Shown here in pieces: positions 1 through 11,735 of a stretch of 64,000 bases of DNA. Each line of letters begins with the position of its first letter. Within the stretch, counting starts at the first letter, position 1. The notes under the pieces are model-generated. The model was not told where the DNA came from. It made no database searches and saw only the letters and a list, made by a program, of their open reading frames with translations. This DNA comes from Heliocidaris erythrogramma (lineage: Eukaryota > Echinodermata > Echinoidea > Camarodonta > Echinometridae), in the NCBI GenBank assembly GCA_025617745.1, contig CM046863.1, positions 5,516,015-5,580,014 on the forward strand, given 5' to 3'. The translations under genes and the position numbers were made by a program.

Positions 1-3000
1 ATTTTTAGCTGTAATAGGTATAGGTAGGTCTAACTAGTTAGGTCTAGTCCCTAGCCCAGGGATGCTGCCACAAACGCTATGCGTTCAGGCTGCCGCAGTA
101 AGGTCTAGACTTACCTGTTTATTTCTCATGTCTCATCAAGTAGGACTTTCCACTTCATCCGGCACCTCCAACAGTTTTGCCCCCCCCCCCCCCCCCAAAA
201 AAAAATAATTATATTTCCCTGACTCATGTTACCTTGGAGAAGCTGGCAATTAAGAGGCATGGGTGTAGACGATGAAAAAATCATTAAGGGTGCTATTAGG
301 CTGTTCCCCCCCCCCTCCGAAAAACACATTGACGCCCCTGAAGGCTGATAGCAATCTTACTCTTAAAGCATATGCCTACCATGCAAAACTGAAGCAGCTA
401 AGTAGTAATTGTTCCTCTCAGAATTTGTCTTCATTCTCAGTAGGTAAGTATTCCTCTTCATCATCATCATCATCTGTTGTAGAATAGATGAGGTAGAGAA
501 GCATTACCCTGTATTAAGAAAAAAAATCACACAAACACTCATCCTCACCCTCTTCATATTTTCAAAGAGGAGACTAACTACAATAGATTTATGGACTGTA
601 ATCAATAGTGTCATATTTGGCCCTAATATTACTACCACTACTACTACTACTACTACTAACAATAATAATGATCATAATGATAACAATAATAATGAAAATA
701 ATAATATCATCAATAACATACATTCACCCATCTTATTTTGTTTTGTTTCTGTTTGCAGGAATTAATGAAATGTTAAATGTAATAATTAAGGGGACTAAAA
801 TTTGTATTTATGACATCCCACTGAACATCCCTTAAATATATCATAATTGATATTTAAAGACACTAAACAGCTAATTTCATATTACACTGAAAACAGATCT
901 CAGTGGTGGATAAAGGAAAAATGACAAATGAATTGTCCATTCCTCAGAAAAAAGAAAAAAAAAATTGTTGTTTTGGTTGGACAATGTTAACTAAAAATGC
1001 CACTCTTTATTGTGAACACATCATCACCCCCTCCCTCCCCAGTTAACTGATCCTGGATCCACTACCACCACCAGACCTAGTCTATAATTTTTAGCTGTAA
1101 TAGGTATAGGTAGGTCTAACTAGTTAGGTCTAGTCCCTAGCCCAGGGATGCTGCCACAAACGCTATGCGTTCAGGCTGCCGCAGTAAGGTCTAGACTTAC
1201 CTGTTTATTTCTCATGTCTCATCAAGTAGGACTTTCCACTTCATCCGGCACCTCCAACAGTTTTGCCCCCCCCCCCCAAAAAAAAAAATAATTATATTTC
1301 CCTGACTCATGTTACCTTGGAGAAGCTGGCAATTAAGAGGCATTGAAAAAATCATTAAGGGTGCTATTAGGCTGTTTCCCCCCCCCCCCTCCGAAAAACA
1401 CATTGACGCCCCTGAAGGCTGATAGCAATCTTACTCTTAAAGCATATGCCTACCATGCAAAACTGAAGCAGCTAAGTAGTAATTGTTCCTCTCAGAATTT
1501 GTCTTCATTCTCAGTAGGTAAGTATTCCTCTTCATCATCATCATCATCTGTTGTAGAATAGATGAGGTAGAGAAGCATTACCCTGTATTAAGAAAAAAAA
1601 TCACACAAACACTCATCCTCACCCTCTTCATATTTTCAAAGAGGAGACTAACTACAATAGATTTATGGACTGTAATCAATAGTGTCATATTTGGCCCTAA
1701 TATTACTACCACTACTACTACTACTACTACTAACAATAATAATGATCATAATGATAACAATAATAATGAAAATAATAATATCATCAATAACATACATTCA
1801 CCCATCTTATTTTGTTTTGTTTCTGTTTGCAGGAATTAATGAAATGTTAAATGTAATAATTAAGGGGACTAAAATTTGTATTTATGACATCCCACTGAAC
1901 ATCCCTTAAATATATCATAATTGATATTTAAAGACACTAAACAGCTAATTTCATATTACACTGAAAACAGATCTCAGTGGTGGATAAAGGAAAAATGACA
2001 AATGAATTGTCCATTCCTCAGAAAAAAGAAAAAAAAATTGTTGTTTTGGTTGGACAATGTTAACTAAAAATGCCACTCTTTATTGTGAACACATCATCAC
2101 CCCCTCCCTCCCCAGTTAACTGATCCTGGATCCACTACCACCACCAGACCTAGTCTATAATTTTTAGCTGTAATAGGTATAGGTAGGTCTAACTAGTTAG
2201 GTCTAGTCCCTAGCCCAGGGATGCTGCCACAAACGCTATGCGTTCAGGCTGCCGCAGTAAGGTCTAGACTTACCTGTTTATTTCTCATGTCTCATCAAGT
2301 AGGACTTTCCACTTCATCCGGCACCTCCAACAGTTTTGCCCCCCCCCCAAAAAAATAATTATATTTCCCTGACTCATGTTACCTTGGAGAAGCTGGCAAT
2401 TAAGAGGCATTGAAAAAATCATTAAGGGTGCTATTAGGCTGTTTCCCCCCCCCCCCCCCCCCCCTCCGAAAAACACATTGACGCCCCTGAAGGCTGATAG
2501 CAATCTTACTCTTAAAGCATATGCCTACCATGCAAAACTGAAGCAGCTAAGTAGTAATTGTTCCTCTCAGAATTTGTCTTCATTCTCAGTAGGTAAGTAT
2601 TCCTCTTCATCATCATCATCATCTGTTGTAGAATAGATGAGGTAGAGAAGCATTACCCTGTATTAAGAAAAAAAATCACACAAACACTCATCCTCACCCT
2701 CTTCATATTTTCAAAGAGGAGACTAACTACAATAGATTTATGGACTGTAATCAATAGTGTCATATTTGGCCCTAATATTACTACCACTACTACTACTACT
2801 ACTACTAACAATAATAATGATCATAATGATAACAATAATAATGAAAATAATAATATCATCAATAACATACATTCACCCATCTTATTTTGTTTTGTTTCTG
2901 TTTGCAGGAATTAATGAAATGTTAAATGTAATAATTAAGGGGACTAAAATTTGTATTTATGACATCCCACTGAACATCCCTTAAATATATCATAATTGAT

Positions 3001-3411
3001 ATTTAAAGACACTAAACAGCTAATTTCATATTACACTGAAAACAGATCTCAGTGGTGGATAAAGGAAAAATGACAAATGAATTGTCCATTCCTCAGAAAA
3101 AAGAAAAAAAAAATTGTTGTTTTGGTTGGACAATGTTAACTAAAAATGCCACTCTTTATTGTGAACACATCATCACCCCCTCCCTCCCCAGTTAACTGAT
3201 CCTGGATCCACTACCACCACCAGACCTAGTCTATAATTTTTAGCTGTAATAGGTATAGGTAGGTCTAACTAGTTAGGTCTAGTCCCTAGCCCAGGGATGC
3301 TGCCACAAACGCTATGCGTTCAGGCTGCCGCAGTAAGGTCTAGACTTACCTGTTTATTTCTCATGTCTCATCAAGTAGGACTTTCCACTTCATCCGGCAC
3401 CTCCAACAGTT
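1..3411. repeat. Tandem array: 1.07-kb unit, three copies plus partial fourth
   Basis: Copies start at 1, 1087, 2160 and 3236 (the last stops at about 3411, in the word CTCCAACAGT). The three full copies are near identical. Length differences come mainly from two poly-C tracts (17, 12 and 10 C near 180, 1266 and 2339; 10, 12 and 20 C near 306, 1378 and 2445) and from a 12-13-bp stretch near 261 that only copy 1 keeps. Each unit also holds a TCA/TCATC run, a CTA/AAT triplet-rich stretch, a donor-like TAG|GTAAGT and, about 315 bp later, an acceptor-like TTTCTGTTTGCAG. Short open frames inside are not conserved as proteins. The left edge may lie outside the window. Confidence 0.95.
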
Positions 3412-4454
3412 GTTAAGTAAAGGAGACCTAGTAGATTTTCAAGTAGATCAGCCACAGGTTAGTTCCTTGCCATGTTTATCTGATGGAAATCAAAGTCAAC
3501 ATGAATGAGACTAATGAATGCAATACTGAAACAAAGGCCATCCAGCTATTTAATACTCAGGGGAGATTTATTACCTCTTTAAAAAGGCCTTTGATTCTGG
3601 TCCATAATCAACACTAATTTATGTACCCCCTTCTCTCTCTCTCTTGAAATGTAAAAAATATGAAACCTCATCACCATGATGCTAGCCTAGACCGAAATTT
3701 CTCTCTCATTCGGTCTAGATCATTAGATGCTTGCCTAGCTAGCCTTGGCTTTGGCCTTGGCTCAACTTTAGAAGAAAAAAGTGGGCCAAAGCTCATCTAA
3801 CATTAGTACACCTAAGCAAATTAACTTTTACTAAGAACCACTACGTTAAAATTACAACCCTGCATTACCAAACTCTGTACATGTACACAAAGTAAACCTT
3901 GACCTGGACTGGTCTCTGGAAAATACTAGTAATACTAGTATCAACATGAAACCCCCTCTTCATTCTCAAAAAAAAATCCTGACAAGAACAGCCTACGCTA
4001 CAGAATCAATTAATTAGAAAGGGTCTCACCTGGGCCCTTTGTCTTTCAGAATATAACGGGGTCTATGCGTCTACATCTAACTTAGATAACCAAATCATCG
4101 AAATACAGACTAAGTTCGATCTATTTCGAGGTTTACGAAATCTGTCAGCCATTGTCATTGACATCAATCAATAGATCATCTATCGAAACGTATCTAGATA
4201 GTCCCGCCCGAAAGTCCGGGTAAGCCGTCACGAGTGACAGGGTGGTAAGGGGAATCGAGCTGCAACATTTAGCTCATGACGATGAAAATTGAATTGAAAG
4301 TTCGAGAGTAGATTACACATTGTTTCATGACATACAGCTCTGTAGAATCCCTTCAAAATGTAGAGAAATTGAAACAGATTACTCACAATGGCAGAACTTG
4401 TTATAAATATAATCTAATTTTCGAAAATTAAGCATAAATACAGGTGTACTCACC
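3412..4454. other. Non-coding flank, partly homologous to 34.9-35.6 kb
   Basis: No gene seen. The stretch with a CTCTCTCTCTCTTGAAAT block near 3633 and the run AACCCTGCATTACCAAA near 3857 reappear, diverged, near 35080 and 35468. On the minus strand, GGGCCCAG|GTGAGA near 4030 looks like a splice donor, but there is no open frame to go with it. Confidence 0.5.
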
Positions 4455-4600
4455 TCTAAACTTTCCACAACTTTTTTTACTTTGTGCGGGTGACGTCAAA
4501 TTCACAGCGGAAGTGACGAAGAGAGGTCAAATCGTCCCTTTTCAATCACATTCATATTCATAAGGTCCGGTCCAATCAAAGTTTGATAAATCGAGTATGC
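4455..4600 (-). promoter_or_regulatory. Candidate minus-strand promoter / 5' leader
   Basis: A full CRE-type palindrome TGACGTCA (about 4491) lies next to an ETS-like CGGAAGTGACG (about 4508), with a CCAAT word near 4572. Reading leftward on the minus strand, a donor-like GAG|GTGAGTAC follows near 4455. This combination is typical of animal promoters with an untranslated first exon. No downstream exon was recognised, so this is only a candidate. Confidence 0.25.
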
Positions 4601-4906
4601 AAAACAAAAATGAATAATGCATAAGGAGTTTCTCGATACTTTTCGATATTTTCTTGGTATCGGGGGCTTCGGGAAAATGAAATGTTACCAAATGGGCGTG
4701 GCCGAATCAGGGCCGAATACGCTTAGCCTGAATGGTGACGCTACAGCTTATATGCAAATGAGGGAAATCCGCGGGTGCTACCTTTCCGTCTATAAGTTTT
4801 AATTTGTCTATGGTTTAGACACATTCCTACTTCCAAGGAAGACGGAGAGTCACTCAAAGCGCGCTTATCAGATCTTGCGCATGCGTATTGTGGCATTCCC
4901 AATGAT

Positions 4907-6730
4907 ATGTCAGATTTTCACATGACTCGCGAATGCTTGGTGGCATTGCGCGGACTTAAAGCCAATCCTGATATTCATATATGCAAACCCGATAAGGGCA
5001 CAGGTGTCGTCATTCTGAATAAAAGTGACTATGTTAACAAAATGTCTGACATTCTTCATGATGAATCAAAGTTTTGTCGCATAGGTGCTGTCCCAGAACA
5101 TGATCGCACAGCCACTTTGGAAACCAAGCTCCAACGACATTTATTAGATTTATGTAAACGCGGCGATTTGTCTAAGCCAGTTTATGATAGAATTCGACCA
5201 CATGGCTCGCTAAGACCCCGCATGTACGGCCTCCCCAAAACTCACAAAACAAACGTTCCGCTTCGTCCTATTCTATCGATGGTTGGGTCAGCGCAGCATG
5301 AACTGGCAAAATGGCTAAGCGAGCAACTTCAGCCAGTCTTAGATTGTCTGTCTGTTCATACTGTTAGAGATTCGTTTACGTTTGCTAAACTCGTCCGCGA
5401 TCTGCCCCTTGATAATAGTAATTGTGTTATGTGTTCATTCGATATCTCTAGCCTATTTACCAACGTGCCACTGAAAGAAGCTATTGACATCTGTGCTTCT
5501 TATCTCTATCATGGCGACTTAGACTCACCACCTGTTCCTGAGCCCGTATTCATTGATCTCATGAACTTTGCCACTCGCGCGGTTGAGTTTAGTTTCAATG
5601 ATACGATGTATTCACAGATAGATGGTGTGGCTATGGGATCCCCATTAGGCCCCGCGCTTGCTAACATCTTTGTTGGCTTTCATGAAATGCGCCTGCTACA
5701 GAACGCCACCGATCTTAATATAGTCCCACATGTGTATTGTCGGTATGTTGATGATACGTTTGCAATTTTTGATAACCGCGCAGCGTGTGAGGTTTTCCTT
5801 ACACAACTGAACCGGCTCCATCCCGCGCTAAAATTCACATGTGAAATTGAACTGTCCAATGCGCTCCCATTTCTCGACGTTCTCGTTGAGAGAAGTGATG
5901 GGAAATTCATCACTTCCGTCTACCGCAAGCCCACATTCACCGGGCAATACACGAGATGGGACTCGTACAGTGCAACTTCATACAAGATTGGGCTCATTAG
6001 AAACTTAGTGTGCCGCGCCCTTAGGATTTGCTCTGCGTGCAAATTAGCTCCCGAAATCGCGAAAATCAAAACTATCCTCCTTGACAAAGGTTACCCTGAG
6101 CATGTTATATCTCGCACCATAACACGGACGCTGGAGGCACAATCCAAATCTGACACCAGATTTGGACCTGCCAAATGCCCCGTGTATCTCAAACTACCCT
6201 GGAGGGGTAAGGTATCTGACAAATACGCCAGTCAGATCAAACACGCAGTGTCACGTTGCTATTACGCGGTTTCGACACGCATTGTGTTTTCTACACACAG
6301 GATGCTACCGTCAACTAGCAAGGATGTACTACCCACCCCCCACTTGAGTAATGTTATTTACCAATTTCAGTGCCGGTGCGATGCCAGGTACGTGGGCCGT
6401 ACTTCTCAGCGGTTGGCTGATCGCATTAAACAACACATTCCCTCGATTATTCGGAACCATACAACCAATCAGCGCACGCAGCCCGTCCGTGCCTGCAAAT
6501 CTGAAATGCACGCTAACAGACCAAAGATAGCCAAATGCGATTCAGCGATTGGTCTCCACTTGCTGAACAATCCAGCTTGCGCACAAAGCTATGCCGACGA
6601 TCAATTCTCAATTATGTCCCGGGCCAGAAGCTCAGCGCATTTACGCTTTCTGGAAGCTGCTTATATCCAATCGCAAGAACCTCTTCTGTGCAGACAAAAG
6701 GAGTTCGTCCAAGCTTTGCGATTGTTCTGA
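4907..6730 (+). CDS. Penelope-like reverse transcriptase with GIY-YIG endonuclease
   Basis: This 607-aa open frame copies element RNA and nicks the target for insertion. Visible landmarks in order: the KPDKGTGVVILNKSDY motif near residue 26; LYGLPKTHK-like MYGLPKTHK near 105; the RT motif SFDISSLFTNVPL near 175; GVAMGSPLGPALANIF near 238; the catalytic YVDD at residues 280-283; LPFLDVLV and YRKPTFTG near 320-345. A C-terminal GIY-YIG-type domain begins at VIYQFQC (about 483), with YVGRTSQRLADRIKQH from about 495. The tail FLEAAYIQSQEPLLCRQKEF is typical of the family. ATG 4907 is the first in frame, but related-looking codons continue back to 4796, so the natural protein probably started further upstream and is N-terminally truncated. 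No internal stop is present. Confidence 0.88.
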   Translation: MSDFHMTRECLVALRGLKANPDIHICKPDKGTGVVILNKSDYVNKMSDILHDESKFCRIGAVPEHDRTATLETKLQRHLLDLCKRGDLSKPVYDRIRPHGSLRPRMYGLPKTHKTNVPLRPILSMVGSAQHELAKWLSEQLQPVLDCLSVHTVRDSFTFAKLVRDLPLDNSNCVMCSFDISSLFTNVPLKEAIDICASYLYHGDLDSPPVPEPVFIDLMNFATRAVEFSFNDTMYSQIDGVAMGSPLGPALANIFVGFHEMRLLQNATDLNIVPHVYCRYVDDTFAIFDNRAACEVFLTQLNRLHPALKFTCEIELSNALPFLDVLVERSDGKFITSVYRKPTFTGQYTRWDSYSATSYKIGLIRNLVCRALRICSACKLAPEIAKIKTILLDKGYPEHVISRTITRTLEAQSKSDTRFGPAKCPVYLKLPWRGKVSDKYASQIKHAVSRCYYAVSTRIVFSTHRMLPSTSKDVLPTPHLSNVIYQFQCRCDARYVGRTSQRLADRIKQHIPSIIRNHTTNQRTQPVRACKSEMHANRPKIAKCDSAIGLHLLNNPACAQSYADDQFSIMSRARSSAHLRFLEAAYIQSQEPLLCRQKEFVQALRLF

Positions 6731-6805
6731 AATTACGGCGTCTAGGTCGCGTCCGGGTTCACCGAGTATAATATAGTTGATTTCAAGTAATTTGTTATAT
6801 ACCTG

Positions 6806-6849
6806 CGTGATAACCTGATGAGTGCAGGTCGAAAAGCTTCGTTATCATG
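6806..6849 (+). ncRNA. Hammerhead ribozyme (type I) of the Penelope-like element
   Basis: The core CTGATGA (6815-6821) and GAAA (6831-6834) are both present. Stem I is nine pairs (one G-U): CGTGATAAC (6806-6814) with GTTATCATG (6841-6849). The predicted cleavage is after TTC at 6840. Stem III is only the self-complementary AAGCTT, too short for a normal hairpin, as described for minimal ribozymes of Penelope-like elements that may act as dimers. The core and stem I are unchanged in the copy at 39296. Stem II is weak in a simple fold. Confidence 0.82.
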
Positions 6850-6872
6850 TCTCTTTTTCGTGCCATATTGAA

Positions 6873-8308
6873 AGTATATATAGAAAACCCAAAGGCTCTG
6901 CTGTACATGAAACTATGACTGCTTGCTTTGTAGAATTCTGGCCCATTTTGTTTCAAAACGGCCTGTTTATTGATGTTAAACACAAGCCGAAACACCATAT
7001 TTACACACGTTTCTATGGGAAAGTACGTCCATGTACGTTGACAAGGGTTTCTTTGGTGATTGGTTCGAAGTGTTTCTGATGGCAGAAATTAACCAGTTAA
7101 ATGGTTTCTTAAAAGAATACAAGTTCCAGCTTTGACCTTTCTATTCTGGCTTTCGATTGGCTGCATGGAATTCTGACCTATTTCATGAATAAATTGCCTT
7201 GCCTAATGAGTGGAAAAGCCCATAAGCAGAACTACTTTTTGTTGCCAATTTGAATTTTACGCAAATGTTTCCAAATGATGAATAATTAATTGAAAAAGAT
7301 ATTTGTTTGTCTCCTTACATATATTACATATGTGTAAATTTAATATATTATTACTACTAACTATTATTCAACTGAAAAATTGTGAAAGAAAATTATTTAT
7401 CGATATTTGATTCCCTGAAAATTAGAAGATCTCTTGTGTTTGTAGAATGATCACTCAATAATCAGATCTGTGCATGTGCTCTTGCCTCAGTTGACGTTCT
7501 TACCTTCATCTTCATGGCAATACCTACAGTAGTGAGGAGAACAGATTCTTTTTAATACGCCAGTTCGTAATTACAATTTATCATGTGCAAATAAAGGCCA
7601 TTTGTACCGAGTAGAATTGACCTTTATACGCTGTCATTTTGTGCGCGCCATGATGCGCGCGCCATTATCATTATTTTTACATGATTGTTAAACAAGTTGT
7701 GCATCCACCTAAACAAATGCGCGTGCTCCTACTACTACCATGTAGTGATTACAAACTGGCTTATTCACAGTAACGTGCAAATATTATGATCATGCTAATA
7801 ATGATATCGATAATGATGGTTATCATAATAAAAAGGTAATAATTCAAGTATAATAATACGAATCAGATATATTCGCAAGATTGAAAAGAATATAGACCGT
7901 TGAAACAATCTCTTATCAGAATTAGCTGTTATTGGATGTTCAAGTGCTTGATTAAAATGGTTTAGATCCTATCTAACCGATTGTGAGGAAGCTGTTCATT
8001 TTTAAAAACCTGAATCTAAATTTCTATCAAATAATTGTATTTATTGGATCCCTCGTTTTCTTCTCGGGTCACCGTAAAGCTTCACGATGACCTTGAGCAA
8101 TAGTTCAATCCATGCCCCGCAATATGTGTATATTATAAAGGCCAATACTGGTTTCATTTAACAACTACAAAGTGAACAAACTGGAATTCGCACCGCATTT
8201 TCAACACAATGGTGCTCAACGGTGCCTGATCATGGAAATCTGATGCCTGATCATGTGTCACTGAAAAGAATATAAATCATTCTTTGAAGGAATATAAATG
8301 TTATTACC
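6873..8308. other. Intergenic, AT-rich, no gene recognised
   Basis: Short frames only. Nothing with family resemblance was seen. The right end abuts the target duplication of the LINE. Confidence 0.5.
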
Positions 8309-8323
8309 AAAAAACAGTAGTGT
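8309..8323. repeat. Left target-site duplication of LINE
   Basis: AAAAAACAGTAGTGT here matches 13865-13879 directly after the LINE poly-A end. The first recognisable LINE codons follow at once. Confidence 0.85.
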
Positions 8324-9515
8324 TGATATTAATGATGCACCCTTGATTTTGGTCAATTTGTATGGTCCAAATGATGATGATCCAATTTTTTTCTGGAAGT
8401 TTTTAGTAACGTAGAAGAATTTGATGATACCTCTATTTTATGTGCTTTATGTGATTTTAATGTTGTTCTTGGGAATTTTGATTATCAAGGAGGTAGGGAT
8501 ACACATTCAAATATCAGGGCAAGTGCTATGCTAAAATCATTAATAGAAGAGTTTAATTTATGTGATATTTGGCGTAATTTTTACCCAACCCTTAAGCAAT
8601 ATACAAGATATCAAAAAAAAAACCCTAAAGTACTTTCTAGACTTGATTTCATCCTTGTTTCGGACAACTTTGTTACCAATTGTAAAATCCAAAATACTTC
8701 CAGGAATTCAGTATGATCATTCCTTAGTTACTTTAAATTTTAAGGGTGCCCAGCCTTTAAGGGGTCCAGGATTTTGGAAATTAAATGGTAAATACTTGCA
8801 TAGTGTTGCAAACTTCATTAACATTGTAAAGGAGAAAATCAAGGAATTCAAATTAACTCATTCTGAAAGTGATTGTAATCCTAATGTTTTATGGGATTCT
8901 CTTAAGTGCACAGTTACAGGAACATGTATAGAGTATTGTACACGCAAAAGAAAAGAAAGAATTTTGCCAAGAAAGAGCTTTTGAGAGAAATAGAGGAGGT
9001 AGAGAAAAAGTTAAGTGGTGATTTACATAACAATGAGCTTCTAATTGAAAGAGATTTTTTACTCCACGCGTTAAATGACCTTTTAGACGAAGAAACTCAA
9101 GGTTTAATCATTCGCTCTCGCATTTGATGGGCTGAAGAAGGAGAAAAGAGTTCTAGATACTTTTGTAATTTAGAAAAAAGAACTGGTTAGAAAAAAAGTA
9201 TATTTCGACTAAAGGATGAGAAAGACAATGTTATTGTTAATCAGTGTATAATTTTAGAAAAAATTAATTCCTTTTTCCAAGTTTTGTATAAGAAACATGA
9301 GGGTCACAACCTAGAAAACATAATGGATACTTTTTTAGACTCTATTGAAATCAATCAAATAAATGAATTTGACAAGGATATCCTTGAGCGACCTATTTCT
9401 AAACAGGAAATATATAGCACTGTTATTTCAATGAAACATAACAAATCCCCTGGTTTAGATGGTTTACCTGTAGAATTCTACATTGTATTTCGATTTGATT
9501 TTAATTATTTTCTTC
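8324..9515 (+). pseudogene. LINE endonuclease and RT N-terminal part, broken
   Basis: Readable pieces in several frames: LILVNLYGPNDDDP near 8342; CDFNVVLGNF near 8450 (the usual GDFN of AP-type endonucleases, with G changed to C); SRLDFILVSDNF near 8637; YDHSLVTLNF near 8711; a stop then WAEEGEKSSRYFCNLEKR near 9128; KSPGLDGLPVEFY near 9443. These are the standard order of L1/Tx1-type ORF2 proteins. Stops at 9125 and 9188 and a frameshift near 8700 disable it. The frame is lost after about 9515, where the inserted DNA starts. Confidence 0.85.
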
Positions 9516-10112
9516 TGCATGTTTCACATTTTACAAAGCTATAGGCACAATTCGACTTAAGTATAACAAATATAATTACAATCATATTCGGGGAAACAAT
9601 GAGTATAAAATGAATAGGCGGTAGTAATTAATCATAAATTAACCTTTGCCAACTTACTGATATTTTAATGAAAAGCAGAAGATGGACTCTCACTATTAGC
9701 AAGTGCTTGATGATGTGGCAACCCAATCATATTCAGATAATTATTATTTTTGCTGTGCGGAATGGTTGACAAATTATATTATGCCTGATAATGAGGGGTT
9801 GGGACAAGAAAAAAATATTAAAAAATAACTAAAAGTAAAATAATGTTAATAATAAATAGGAATAAAAAATTAAAGTTGATACAGAAACAAAGTTGATATG
9901 AGATTTCAGTATCTAACTACAAACTTTAAAGTAGATATTCAAAGAAAATCACAAATATGGCAATTAATGTATCACTAGAAACTGGGAAGCTTACAGATGG
10001 CAATCGTATAAGTTTTATGTCAACTGCGTATCTGATGATTATAAAAACAACACAAATAAAAGCTCTTCTCAGCATCTGGAATATCCGAGGATTCGCCAGA
10101 AATATAGCGATG

Positions 10113-10668
10113 TTTTGATGTCGTCACACTCGGGATCGATCCTGCTTAAGCAGACGACGTCCTATAATGAATGAACGTAATTGCAATGCAATTATTTATC
10201 AAATTATGTATTTAAACATGACCTTATTTCACACCATTACAAAGGGAAAGTGAAACTGATTCTGATAGCTAAAACCGTTTGATTGTAAATACACAGGAGA
10301 AGGGTCAATGATCAATGAAATAAACCCCACTTTCAAATTGAAAAGCCCTCCGAATAATAGCAGGATGGTATTCGTTCCCTCTTGAAACGCCGAACATGCC
10401 CCGGTGCAAGCAGCTGAAAATACAATGGCGTCTTATTTTGTTTACAAGTGACTGATTCCTTTATTTTTTTAACGCTGCATTTTTCATCAAAATAATACCA
10501 TACACGAAGTTAAGAGTGAGGCAACAGACTAACATTAAGACTGACGCTAGTGAAGGAAGAGAAATAAGTGAAGAGGAGATGACAAAATAGGCTCTGAAAA
10601 ATGTGTAAGATGTTATGGGACATCGTCTGCTTAGACAGGACTGGTCCATGGTGTGTCGTCACATATCT
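10113..10668. repeat. TIR-bounded element, about 0.55 kb
   Basis: The left end has GTCGTCACAC then CTGCTTAAGCAGACGACGTCC (about 10140). The right end read in reverse has GTGACGACACACC then CTGTCTAAGCAGACGATGTCC. Arms are imperfect inverted repeats. No transposase is inside, so it is probably a non-autonomous DNA transposon. Confidence 0.45.
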
Positions 10669-10839
10669 CAGTAGCGTTCGAGGAGCTCTTCAGCTGCTAT
10701 ATCGGGGGTTGTATTTTACCGTTTTATAATTGATAATCATTACTTCAAATGTTTCCAAGCGTTGAATTTGGATAACCTTGTTTAATTTATGCCATCTATG
10801 CAATAATAAGTATTAAGCCAATATTTAAAATCATTAACG

Positions 10840-11735
10840 TTCTACTTTAAGCTGATTCAGTGTAACTCGATAGCAATCTTTCTTTATTTCTAGCTTTAAA
10901 AGCGGTGAGGTTTTGACAAGATTTGATGGAATCCGGTAATGCATTCCATATATCTGAACCATGATGATGTGCAATAAGTAATTTGGAATTAAATCAAATG
11001 GTAATTGGCAGAGATACGGGTGGGATATAAATGAATTGCACTATTAAGCGTGAAAAAGTCTTGGAAAGAATCAGGAAGTAATTTGTTTTTATATTTAAAC
11101 ATATAAAAAAACATAAAAATATACAGGTCTGGAGGGAATTGATGTCAGAAACTTTAAGTGTTTTTAATTCATTGAATTACGGGTCTGTTTGTTCTAAATA
11201 TTGAGAACCAGTACAGATTCTTTCTGTAATTTACAAATAGAGTCTATTTTTGTTTTCCCACAAGATGCCCAGACCATATTGCAGTAAGTTATGTATGGTA
11301 ATATAAGTGCATTGTATAGCATGAGTATTTTGAGGGAGATATTTTCTAGTTTTATACAATATACCAATATTTCTGGATATACAAGTACTTACATGACTTA
11401 TATGTTGATTCCAATTCAGATTTTCATCTATAAAGACGCGTAAGAATTTTGTACATTGTTTACGATCCAGGGGTACATTATCAATCAATATGTTATACGG
11501 AATATCATTAGCATGCGCATTTGAATGTGTAAAGTAAATAAAATTAGTTTTGTCTATAGTAAGGGACAGTTTATTGCATTTAAACCAGGTTGATACTTTA
11601 GGTAATTCCAAATTGAGTGTATCAATCAAAGAGTCTAATCTTTCATTGGAGTAAAATATATTGGTGTCATTTGCAAATAAGATAAAAGATAAAACGGGGC
11701 TAGTATTAATTATAATTTTGGAAGGATCTATCTGA
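10840..11735 (-). pseudogene. CR1/Jockey-like LINE reverse transcriptase, C-terminal part
   Basis: The 173-aa frame at 11231-11752 reads SPVLSFILFANDTNIF, the RT catalytic box with FADD changed to FAND, then CNKLSLTIDKTNFIYF, TKFLRVFIDENLNWNQHI and a thumb-like LLQYGLGILWEN. Further left, frameshifted pieces continue the C-terminus (LLPDSFQDFF near 11070; GSDIWNALPDSIKS near 10935). The 5' end is truncated just before the catalytic box. The catalytic Asp change and frameshifts make it dead. Confidence 0.8.

Larger units (their letters stand above)
4796..6872 (+). mobile_element. Penelope-like retroelement, 5' truncated
   Basis: The reading frame is open from 4796 and runs into the RT/GIY-YIG protein. 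The 3' part shared with the second copy ends at GCCATATTGAA (6872). The 3' region carries a hammerhead ribozyme, a known feature of Penelope-like elements. No upstream ribozyme or LTR-like repeat was found, so the 5' end (element repeat and N-terminal coding part) appears lost. The second copy at 39075-39362 corresponds to 6562-6872 and lacks about 25 bp just before the ribozyme. Confidence 0.85.
9516..11735. mobile_element. Nested insertion inside the LINE
   Basis: The outer LINE protein stops making sense near 9515 (FNYFLL) and resumes at 11738 (LLNSFNFSLQNGLMS). The inserted 2.2 kb holds unrecognised AT-rich DNA (9516-10112), a TIR-bounded element (10113-10668) and a minus-strand LINE tail (about 10690-11735). 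The exact edges and target duplication could not be fixed. Confidence 0.75.

Noticed and set aside
272..835. Short open frames in each 1.07-kb unit (71-86 and 75 aa)
   Set aside because: They consist of translated poly-C, TCA and CTA/AAT triplet repeats. Length changes with the homopolymers, and the diverged copy at 34.6 kb does not keep the frame.
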